16,156 nt of DNA, from contig CALMOR010000157.1 in assembly GCA_937872165.1 (NCBI GenBank), forward strand, positions 1,895 through 18,050. The letters run 5' to 3'. The number at the start of each line of letters is the position of its first letter. Position 1 is the first letter of the stretch. Both the position numbers and the translations under genes were made by a program. This stretch comes from an uncultured Burkholderiales bacterium. Lineage in GTDB: Bacteria > Pseudomonadota > Gammaproteobacteria > Burkholderiales > Burkholderiaceae_D. The notes below the pieces were generated by a model. It ran no database searches, had not been told where the DNA came from, and was given only the letters and a program-made list of their open reading frames with translations. Shown here piece after piece: positions 6,911 through 13,565 of the stretch.

Positions 6911-7828
6911 ATGATCTATCCGGAACTGTTCAAATCCCTCGAGTCCGTCCGCTGGCAGATGTCCAAGGACGTGCCCTGGGACGCGTTCGACGATTCGAAG
7001 CTGACGGACGAGCAGGCGCGGACGGTGAAGATGAACGCCATCACCGAGTGGTCGGCGCTGCCCGCGACCGAGATGTTCCTGCGCGACAACCAGCACGACA
7101 GCGACTTCTCGGCCTTCATGTCGGTCTGGTTCTACGAAGAGCAGAAGCATTCGCTGGTGCTGATGGAATACCTGCGACGCTTCCGGCCCGACCTCGTACC
7201 GACCGAAGCCGAGTTGCACGCGGTGCGTTTCCAGTTCGATCCCGCGCCGGCGATGGAAACGCTGATGCTGCACTTCTGCGGAGAGATCCGGCTCAACCAC
7301 TGGTATCGACGGGCGTCGGAATGGCATTCCGAGCCGGTCATCAAGCACATCTACAAGCTCATCTCGCAGGACGAGGCCCGCCACGGCGGCGCCTACCTGC
7401 GCTACATGAAGAAGGCGATGGTCGATCTCGGCGACACCGCGCGGGCGGCCTTCGCGAAGATCGGTGTCCTGATGGCATCGGCGCGTCGGACCGAGAAGGC
7501 GCTGCATCCGACCAACCTGCACGTCAACGAGACGCTGTTCCCGAACGACACGATCCAGTCGCGGGTGCCGGATCCGGGATGGCTCGAGCACTGGCTCGAC
7601 AAGCAGATCCGCTTCGACAAGGAGTGGGAGACCAAGGTCGTCGACCGCATCCTGCACATCCTCTCGCTGCTGTTCGAACGCACCTTCGATTCGGTGCAGG
7701 ACCTGAACCGTTATCGCAAGGAAGTCACGGCACGCGTCGCCAGTGCGGCGGCGTCGGCTGCCGCGGCGGCCGCAGCAGCGGCGGCCGCCTCGGCCGCGAG
7801 CGAACAGCCGATCGTCGACCCGGCCTGA
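6911..7828 (+). CDS. Ferritin-like di-iron protein, acyl-ACP-desaturase-like
   Basis: A 305-residue, mostly helical protein with four-helix-bundle di-iron ligands. E46 (or E54) lies on helix one, E77 and H80 in EEQKH on helix two, E125 in GEI on helix three, and E155 and H158 in DEARH on helix four. This E, ExxH, E, ExxH pattern is that of oxygen-activating ferritin-like enzymes such as acyl-ACP desaturases and related oxygenases; the substrate is not known. Residues about 277-297 form an almost pure Ala/Ser tail. I chose the ATG at 6911 because the promoter just upstream would start transcription after the alternative TTG at 6857; there is no strong ribosome binding site. It follows the CFA-like methyltransferase by 117 bp, so an acyl-chain role is attractive but unproven. 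Confidence 0.8.
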   Translation: MIYPELFKSLESVRWQMSKDVPWDAFDDSKLTDEQARTVKMNAITEWSALPATEMFLRDNQHDSDFSAFMSVWFYEEQKHSLVLMEYLRRFRPDLVPTEAELHAVRFQFDPAPAMETLMLHFCGEIRLNHWYRRASEWHSEPVIKHIYKLISQDEARHGGAYLRYMKKAMVDLGDTARAAFAKIGVLMASARRTEKALHPTNLHVNETLFPNDTIQSRVPDPGWLEHWLDKQIRFDKEWETKVVDRILHILSLLFERTFDSVQDLNRYRKEVTARVASAAASAAAAAAAAAAASAASEQPIVDPA

Positions 7829-7892
7829 TCGCTGCGCCGGGTCGAGCGCGCCCGTCCATCGTCGCGCCTTCGTCGAGCCGTCGCCGCGCGTC

Positions 7893-8408
7893 ATGACGAC
7901 CGACCTCGCGTTGCCGTTCGAACGCAAGCTGCTCGGCCACGACGATCTCCAGGCCCGGGTCGGCGGCCTGCCGAGGCCGCTCGTCTTCACGAACGGCGTC
8001 TTCGACCTTCTCCATCGCGGACACGTGACGGTGCTCTCCCAGGCCCGAGCGCTGGGCATGACGCTGGTCGTGGGACTCAACACCGACGCTTCGGTGCGTC
8101 GCCTCGGCAAGGGCGACGACCGTCCGATCAACGCGGAGAACGACCGCGCCGTCGTGGTGGCGTCGCTGCAGTCGGTCGACCTGGTCGTGCTGTTCGACGA
8201 GGACACGCCCTACCGCCTGATCGAAGCCATCCGCCCCGACGTGATCGTCAAGGGCGGCGACTACGACATGGACGCCCTCGACGAGTCGCGCCTCGTCCGT
8301 TCGTGGGGCGGCAGCGCCGTGGCGATCCCCTTCGTCCACCAGCGCTCGACGACGGCGACGCTGGCCCGCATCCGCGCAGCCCGGTCGCCGCGGGCCGCGG
8401 AACCGTGA
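7893..8408 (+). CDS. rfaE2: D-glycero-beta-D-manno-heptose 1-phosphate adenylyltransferase (rfaE2/hldC)
   Basis: A 171-residue cytidylyltransferase-like enzyme that transfers AMP to heptose 1-phosphate, giving ADP-heptose for the lipopolysaccharide inner core. VFTNGVFDLLHRGHVTVL (residues 31-48) includes the nucleotide-binding HxGH motif (HRGH, 41-44). VIVKGGDY (118-125) and RSTTATLARI (151-160) complete the family signature. It matches only the second half of bifunctional HldE; the kinase must be encoded elsewhere, as is usual in betaproteobacteria. The start at 7893 gives the normal family length; the in-frame extension upstream is Arg/Pro-rich and overlaps the previous gene. Its TGA overlaps the GTG of the asparaginase gene. 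Confidence 0.93.
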   Translation: MTTDLALPFERKLLGHDDLQARVGGLPRPLVFTNGVFDLLHRGHVTVLSQARALGMTLVVGLNTDASVRRLGKGDDRPINAENDRAVVVASLQSVDLVVLFDEDTPYRLIEAIRPDVIVKGGDYDMDALDESRLVRSWGGSAVAIPFVHQRSTTATLARIRAARSPRAAEP

Positions 8409-9466
8409 GCCCGGAGCCGCTCGCCTACACGACGCGGGAGCGCGCGGTCGTAGCCGGTGCGGCGCCCGCGCTCGACAGCGACGCCGTCGAGAACGTGCAC
8501 TTCGGATCGATCGCGGTCGTCGGCGTCGACGGGGAAGTGCGGCGCTGGGTCGGCGATCCGCAATGGTCGACCTTCACGCGCTCGACCCTGAAGCCGTTGC
8601 AGGCGCTGCCGTTCATTCGTGAAGGCGGACACGAGCGCTTCGGATGGACCTCGCGCCAGGTCGCGCTGATGTGCGCCAGCCATTCCGGCGAGAACATGCA
8701 TACCGAGGTGGTCGAGTCGATGCTGCGTTCCGCCGACTGCGCTCCGGGCTGCCTGCGGTGCGGATGCCATGTCCCGGGCTGGTATGCGGCCACCGGACGC
8801 GTCGCGCCTACCGACGTGCGATGGTCGCCGGTCCAGCACAACTGCTCCGGCAAGCATGCCGGCTTCCTTGCCGCGAGCCGCCTGCACGGCGAGCCGGTCG
8901 ACGACTACCTCGATCCGTCGAGCGCGCTGCAACGACGCGTGGCCGGCGCGGTGTCCCTGCTGTGCGGGGTCCCTGCGGACGCGCTCGCGATGGGCATCGA
9001 CGGCTGCTCGGCACCGAACTTCGCGATGCCGCTGTCGCGCCTCGCGCTGGCGTATGCCCGTCTGGCGCAGGGCAGCGCGGCGGCGATCGAAGGGGACGCG
9101 CTGGGCGTGTTGTTCGCAGCCATGACGAGCCATCCCGAGTTGGTCTCGGGTACCGCGCGCAGCGACCTCTCGCTGATGTCGTTCGCGCCCGGCGACTGGG
9201 TCACGAAGATCGGCGCCGACGGCGTCCAGGCGATCGGCATCCGCTCGGCCGGCATCGGCATCGCGATCAAGGTGGCCGATGGCGATCGCGCCGCGCTCTA
9301 CTGCACCGTCGTCGAAGTGTTGCGGCAGCTGGATCTGCTGGGCGACGGGGACAGGGCCGCGCGCGCGGCCGACGGTTTCGGCCCATGGCATCGTCCGACG
9401 TTACACAATGCGAGCGGCGTGGCGACCGGGCGAACCCTCCCAGCCTTTAAACTTCATGGTGCCTGA
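8405..9466 (+). CDS. L-asparaginase, Rhizobium etli type (AsnA/PF06089)
   Basis: A 353-residue enzyme of the asparaginase II family related to the Rhizobium enzyme rather than E. coli AnsA/AnsB; it hydrolyses asparagine to aspartate and ammonia. Key segments are TRSTLKPLQ (S60, K63), CASHSGENMH (S92) and HNCSGKH (C147, K150), which match the Ser-Lys pairs and metal or thiol site of this family. IDGCSAPNFAMPL lies further on. The start is GTG 8405, overlapping the rfaE2 stop in GTGA, so the two are probably translationally coupled; longer in-frame starts lie inside rfaE2. The length is close to the family norm. No functional link to heptose synthesis is obvious. A cytoplasmic location is likely, since there is no signal peptide. 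Confidence 0.9.
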   Translation: MSPEPLAYTTRERAVVAGAAPALDSDAVENVHFGSIAVVGVDGEVRRWVGDPQWSTFTRSTLKPLQALPFIREGGHERFGWTSRQVALMCASHSGENMHTEVVESMLRSADCAPGCLRCGCHVPGWYAATGRVAPTDVRWSPVQHNCSGKHAGFLAASRLHGEPVDDYLDPSSALQRRVAGAVSLLCGVPADALAMGIDGCSAPNFAMPLSRLALAYARLAQGSAAAIEGDALGVLFAAMTSHPELVSGTARSDLSLMSFAPGDWVTKIGADGVQAIGIRSAGIGIAIKVADGDRAALYCTVVEVLRQLDLLGDGDRAARAADGFGPWHRPTLHNASGVATGRTLPAFKLHGA

Positions 9467-9501
9467 CACTTCCGTCCGTCATCTTCGAAGAGGGTGCCTC
9501 G

Positions 9502-10455
9502 ATGATTGACTTCGTCGACCTGTTCAACGCATGCCTGTACATCCAGGACAACCTGGACGCCGACCTGTCTCTGCTGTTCCTCGCGCAGACGGTCGGTCTC
9601 TCGCGCTTTCGCTTCCATCGTGTCTTCAAGGCATGGCGCGGCGAGACGCTGCACGACTTCGTGACGCGCATGCGGATGGAGAGAGCCGCGTTCGAACTCA
9701 GTTATCCGATCCCGCGCTCGAGTCGGCGCAGCATCAAGGCGATCGCGTTCACCTCGGGGTACAAGAGCCTGTCGTCGTTCTCGCATGCGTTCTCGTCGTA
9801 TTCCGCGTTGTCTCCACGCGAATTCCGCAACCGCGCCCTGCGGCGAAGGCCTGACCTCTCGCGCAGCACGAAACCTATGCCGTCGTTCGGCGCCTTCTCG
9901 ATCAGCGTCACCGAACAACCGGAGCGCGAAATAGCCGTCCTCGACGGGGCGGTCCCTCCTTGCGAAGGAACCACGCTTTCGACGCTCGCGCGATCGGGAG
10001 CGGCGGCGCCGGTGGACGGGGAACGCTTCGCGGTGGAACTGTTGCCGAACCTGCTCGCTCGATCCCAGCTCGAGGCGCACGTCCCGCAGCGGGTGGCCCG
10101 CTTGGGATGCGTGGGAGTCGAGATCGACCGATGGCGCGAATCCGTCCGTCGCTCGCACGGTGGTCGTACGTCGCCGCGCAGTTCCATCCGGCTCGATGGA
10201 GGACGCTACGCCGTCCTCGAAGGCGAGGGGTCGCTGTCGATGCTGTATCGCGCATGGCGACGCGGCTTCGACGAGTGGCTCGCGTTGAGCGGCGAGTGCC
10301 CTAAGCCCGGCCGGCTGTATCTGCGCTTTCCGCAGCACGGCGCGGAGGCGCCGTCGCGGATCGCCTTGTACGTTCCTCTCGAAGACCTGCCTCCCTCGTC
10401 GAGTCGCCTCGGTCGGGCGCACTCGCGCCAGGCCACCGGGATGCTGCCCGCCTGA
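9502..10455 (+). CDS. AraC-family regulator with N-terminal HTH and GyrI-like effector domain
   Basis: A 317-residue transcription regulator built like Rob: DNA-binding domain first, effector domain last. Residues about 5-112 hold two helix-turn-helix units (LSLLFLAQTVGLSRFRFHRVF at 22-42, then IKAIAFTSGYKSLSSFSHAFSSY, with the SPREFR end at 104-109). Residues about 130-295 look like a GyrI/AraC-E-type small-molecule domain, with GGRYAVLEG, an AWRRGFDEWL helix and a final IALYVPL strand. The ATG at 9502 has a strong GAGGG (9490-9494) 7 nt upstream. It lies 35 bp after the asparaginase gene and may be read from it. A closely related but broken copy follows. The ligand and targets are unknown. 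Confidence 0.88.
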   Translation: MIDFVDLFNACLYIQDNLDADLSLLFLAQTVGLSRFRFHRVFKAWRGETLHDFVTRMRMERAAFELSYPIPRSSRRSIKAIAFTSGYKSLSSFSHAFSSYSALSPREFRNRALRRRPDLSRSTKPMPSFGAFSISVTEQPEREIAVLDGAVPPCEGTTLSTLARSGAAAPVDGERFAVELLPNLLARSQLEAHVPQRVARLGCVGVEIDRWRESVRRSHGGRTSPRSSIRLDGGRYAVLEGEGSLSMLYRAWRRGFDEWLALSGECPKPGRLYLRFPQHGAEAPSRIALYVPLEDLPPSSSRLGRAHSRQATGMLPA

Positions 10456-10460
10456 TCGAC

Positions 10461-10496
10461 CGCGGGTCCGCGCCTTGGCTGATGACCCGACCCGCG
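10461..10496 (+). terminator. Candidate rho-independent terminator after the first AraC gene
   Basis: CGCGGGTC (10461-10468) pairs perfectly with GACCCGCG (10489-10496) around a 20-nt loop and is followed by TTTCCCTT. The stem begins 6 bp after the stop codon. The loop is long and the T-tract is interrupted, so confidence is moderate. The remainder of the gap to the next gene holds a short CCGATATCGG palindrome (10524-10533) and no clear promoter. Confidence 0.4.
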
Positions 10497-10645
10497 TTTC
10501 CCTTACTCGCTATGTAGCTTGATCCGATATCGGCTTGCTTGCGGGTGAGCCAAATTCGGACATCGCCGGAACGGGCATCGATGTGGTCTCGCATTCTCGC
10601 AGTCGTCCGAACGCGGCAGACAACAACGTCCAATCGGAGATATTC

Positions 10646-11492
10646 ATGGATGTCCAGCCACATCTGTTGAACCTGTCGGCCTACATCAATCAGAACCTGG
10701 AAAAAGATCTACCCCTCTCTAGTCTCGCCAAGCGTGTCGGTCTGTCGCCTTTCCATTTCCATCGCAAATTCGGCGCCTATTTCGGCGAAAGCCTGCACCA
10801 GCACATCAAGCGCCTGCGCCTGGAGCGCGCCGCATTCGCGCTGACCCACGGCACTGTCCCGGTCCGCCAGATCGCGAAGGAGTCGGGCTACAAGACCGTC
10901 TCCGCCTTTTCGCACGCGTTCTCGGGTTTCGCCGGCGAATCGCCGACGAAGTATCGCGGTCAGAGTTCCAACGACTCGGCCCGTGCGGACGGAGCCGACG
11001 AGATCGAGCCCGCCTGGATCGGTAGTCTTCCGGCCCAAGACATCGCCTTCGTGCGGGCCGAAGGGCACGGGCGGGGACGACAGCCTTCCGTCGCCGCGGC
11101 TCTGGATCTGATCGCCTCGCGCATCGGCGGAGCGAACGGCACCGAGACGGGCGACCTCGACGGCAAGTCCAGCAACGACGACGACTTCGGTTACGTCGCT
11201 GCCACCAGCGATGTCTACGGCGTGTCGCGCACCGGGGATTTCCGCATCGACGTGGGCCTCGACGCGGACCGCTTGCCAGCAGACCTTGCCCGGTGGACGT
11301 TACGCGCGCTTCGACTTCACCTGCACTTCCGATCAGGTGGTCGACAAGTGCTGCAGCATCTCGTTGAGAAAGCTGCGGAACGGCGGCGAGGCACCCCGCC
11401 TCGCCCAGTATTTCGTTCGCTTCAAGGCCGCCGACGTGCGGGCGGCGGACGACCCCGGCGAGTACCGGCTGTTCGTGCCGCTGACCGGCTGA
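10646..11492 (+). pseudogene. Frameshifted AraC-family regulator with GyrI-like domain
   Basis: This is a relative of the preceding gene. The ATG at 10646 is preceded by GGAGA (10636-10640). The first frame gives an intact AraC DNA-binding domain (residues about 8-105, LSSLAKRVGLSPFHFHRKF and VRQIAKESGYKTVSAFSHAF) and the first half of the effector domain up to DADRLPADL. The homologous continuation PGGRYARFDF, ending in EYRLFVPLTG, is in the +1 frame and stops at 11492. Removing one C at 11284/11285 restores a 281-residue protein like its neighbour. Without this the first frame runs on to 11548 as an unrelated Arg-rich tail. It may be a true inactivating insertion, a sequencing error in a short C run or, least likely, recoding. 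Confidence 0.8.
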
Positions 11493-11495
11493 TAC

Positions 11496-11684
11496 TCAGG
11501 AGGCCGGCGTCGGCGATGGCCGGGGAGACGCCGACGTATCGCGGATGATGCGGAGCCGTTCTGCATTGACCTGCGTCGGAGCGGAAGCCGCTTTCGCACC
11601 GAACACGAAATCCTGGACGCTCTGGAACTGCGCCGCGAAGACCACCAGGTTGGCGAGGAGAAGGACGAGGAAGACGGAGCGCAT
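11496..11684 (-). CDS. Small membrane-anchored protein, SPOR-protein remnant or short form
   Basis: A 62-residue protein with one N-terminal membrane helix (VFLVLLLANLVVFAAQF), a short linker with QVNAERLRIIRD, and a Pro/Ser-rich end. In many betaproteobacteria the gene after birA-coaX encodes a longer protein that starts with such a helix, has a similar QV-x-PE-x-(V/L)RLL segment and ends in a peptidoglycan-binding SPOR domain. Here the protein stops where the SPOR domain would begin, and the next 3 bp reach the convergent AraC pseudogene. It starts 9 bp after the coaX stop, so it belongs to that operon. No good ribosome binding site is visible. Confidence 0.6.
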   Translation of the reverse strand: MRSVFLVLLLANLVVFAAQFQSVQDFVFGAKAASAPTQVNAERLRIIRDTSASPRPSPTPAS

Positions 11685-11693
11685 CGGGATCGA

Positions 11694-12506
11694 TCAGTGG
11701 ATGGCGGGCGTTCGCGGTTCGCCCGCTCCATCGCGTTCGACGGCCACGATAGCGAGTCCCCGCAGCACCAGATCTTCGACGAGGGTCGTCTCGATGCCAA
11801 GTCCGGTCAGATGCGGCGCGACCCATGTCGCATGGCCGCCGGCGAGCAGACACGACAGGCTGCGCCCACCGCCTCTGGACGAGGCTCGCGCATGGCGAAC
11901 GGCCTGCTCGACTGCCCCCACCTGTGACCGGAGAATGCCGCTCGCGATGGCATCGCTCGTGCTGTCCGCGAAGTCGGTGACGACGCCGGGCGCTGTCGAC
12001 AGCCGTGCGGTGCCCGATGCGAGAGACCGGGTCATGGTCTCCACGCCCGGCAGGATCAGTCCGCCCACGAAGGTCGCCTTGCCGGTCTCGTCGAGCAGCA
12101 GGTCGATCGTCGTCGCGGTGCCGAAGCTGCAGACCAGAAGAGAGGTCCCGGGGAACAGGCGGCGGGCCCCGATCAGGGCGATCCAGCGGTCGGCTCCGAG
12201 CTGGGTCGGGTCGCGATAGCCGTTGACGATCCCGCATCGCTCGGCGCCGGACACGATGCGTCGGATCGCGCTGCCGGGCCAGACCCGACGGGCGGCTCCC
12301 TCGACGATCGATGCGGCCCTCTCGGCCGCGACGTTGCAGTAGCAGACCGTCGCGACCGGCCCGTCCCCGACCGCGCGCCAGCGATCGGCGAGGCCCTCCG
12401 CCTGAGCGAGTTGCGTCCATCCCTCGTGCCGCGGTCGTCCCGTGGCGAGGTCGATCACCCGCCACTTGACGCGAGAGTTGCCGATGTCGACGAGGAGCGC
12501 GCTCAT
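11694..12506 (-). CDS. coaX: Type III pantothenate kinase
   Basis: A 270-residue kinase of the ASKHA superfamily that phosphorylates pantothenate, the first step of coenzyme A synthesis. The first phosphate motif LLVDIGNSRVKW (residues 4-15, catalytic-type D7), GADRW (104-108, typical of CoaX) and the second phosphate motif GTATTIDLL (129-137) are all present. FVGGLILPG (146-154) and LLAGGHA (220-226) complete the fold. The ATG at 12506 overlaps the birA stop in an ATGA, so the two are coupled, an arrangement common in betaproteobacteria. The open frame continues far upstream of this ATG, but that part is antisense to vanZ and to birA sequence in another frame. Confidence 0.95.
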   Translation of the reverse strand: MSALLVDIGNSRVKWRVIDLATGRPRHEGWTQLAQAEGLADRWRAVGDGPVATVCYCNVAAERAASIVEGAARRVWPGSAIRRIVSGAERCGIVNGYRDPTQLGADRWIALIGARRLFPGTSLLVCSFGTATTIDLLLDETGKATFVGGLILPGVETMTRSLASGTARLSTAPGVVTDFADSTSDAIASGILRSQVGAVEQAVRHARASSRGGGRSLSCLLAGGHATWVAPHLTGLGIETTLVEDLVLRGLAIVAVERDGAGEPRTPAIH

Positions 12507-13543
12507 GCGCCCGCCAGCGACGTCTGCGTCTGCGAGCGAAGCGACACGTCGCCGACGGCGATGCGATGACGGACGCCTTCCACGTCGACGAGCAAGGCGC
12601 CGCTCTGGTCGACGCCGCGGGCCACGCCGTCCATCTGCGTCCCGGCGGACCCGCGCAACCGGACGGGACGATCGCGGAAGGCGTCGAGCGCATTCCATTC
12701 GTCCGCGACGGCAGCGAAGCGATCGTCGGCGAAGCGGACGAGCCGTTCCTGCAGCGCCACCGCCACCAGCGCGACCAGCGCGTTGCGATCGACGGACGCG
12801 AGGCCGCAGGCCTTCAGGCTGGTCGCCGTCAGCGCCGTCGAGCCCTGTTCGTCCGCGGGCCAGTCGATCGGCGTGACGTTCATTCCGATCCCGACGACGA
12901 GGACGGTGCGACCGCCGGCTGCGTGCGCCTCGACGAGGATGCCGGCGAGCTTCTCGCCGTCGACGAGGAGATCGTTCGGCCATTTCAGTCGCGTGCGGAC
13001 ACCCGAGGCCCGCATCACGTCGTGCAGCGCGAGGCCGCACACGAGCGTGACGCCGTCGAGTTCCGACAGAGGGCGGGCTATGGGCACGGCGAACGACGCG
13101 GTCAACGAGGCGCCGGGCGCCGACAACCAGCGCCGACCGGAGCGACCCCTGCCGCTGCGCTGCACCTCGGCCGCGAGCAGCGTCGGTCCGTCGATCGTGC
13201 GAGCCGCGCGGCACGCGACGAGGAGCTCCGTGTTGGTGGAAGTCGTCGACGGGACGACTCGAATCGTCCATCGATGGCCGGACGGAAGATGGCGTTCGAT
13301 CGCATCGGCCGCGAGAGGCGTGAACGCCTTCGCGCGGACGACTCCGTCGCGGACGACGAGCGGCATGCCGTCGCGTTGCAGCGCGACGAGCCGATCGAGG
13401 ACCGCTCCGAGGGAATCGGATGCGCCGTCCCGCTCGAAGCCCCGCGCGAGCTCCCGCAACGCATGGGGCCGGCCGTCGGAGATCGTGCGCAGCAATGTCG
13501 ACAACGCGTCCGCGTTCGCGTCCTGAAGGGAGATCCCGGCCAT
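12503..13543 (-). CDS. birA: Biotin-[acetyl-CoA-carboxylase] ligase with winged-helix domain
   Basis: A 346-residue group II biotin protein ligase that makes biotinyl-AMP and attaches biotin to the carboxylase carrier protein. Residues about 12-72 look like the N-terminal winged-helix DNA-binding domain, so it may also repress biotin genes. The catalytic domain has STTSTNTELL (99-108), the biotin loop GRGRSGRRW (131-139) and KWPNDLLVDGEKLAGIL (187-203). The small C-terminal domain has VRLRG and the ALLVDVEGVRHRIAVGDVSLR segment. I chose the ATG at 13543 because the winged helix begins soon after it; longer in-frame starts add a Cys/Arg-rich stretch overlapping the divergent gene. Confidence 0.94.
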   Translation of the reverse strand: MAGISLQDANADALSTLLRTISDGRPHALRELARGFERDGASDSLGAVLDRLVALQRDGMPLVVRDGVVRAKAFTPLAADAIERHLPSGHRWTIRVVPSTTSTNTELLVACRAARTIDGPTLLAAEVQRSGRGRSGRRWLSAPGASLTASFAVPIARPLSELDGVTLVCGLALHDVMRASGVRTRLKWPNDLLVDGEKLAGILVEAHAAGGRTVLVVGIGMNVTPIDWPADEQGSTALTATSLKACGLASVDRNALVALVAVALQERLVRFADDRFAAVADEWNALDAFRDRPVRLRGSAGTQMDGVARGVDQSGALLVDVEGVRHRIAVGDVSLRSQTQTSLAGA

Positions 13544-13549
13544 CGGGCG

Positions 13550-13555
13550 ATTGTA
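13550..13555 (-). promoter_or_regulatory. birA: Candidate -10 box of birA (TACAAT), possibly leaderless
   Basis: Reading leftward, TACAAT lies only 6 nt before the birA ATG. If it is used, transcription would start at or next to the A of the start codon, giving a leaderless birA-coaX mRNA, which fits the lack of a ribosome binding site. There is no good -35 match at 16-18 bp, so the call is tentative. Confidence 0.3.
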
Positions 13556-13565
13556 TGCTCGCCCC

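Noticed and set aside
7893..8408. Bifunctional HldE
   Set aside because: Only the adenylyltransferase domain is present; no ribokinase-type heptose kinase domain precedes it.
11280..11295. Programmed +1 frameshift in the second AraC gene
   Set aside because: There is no stop codon at the shift site and no upstream Shine-Dalgarno-like stimulator; a simple extra C explains it better.
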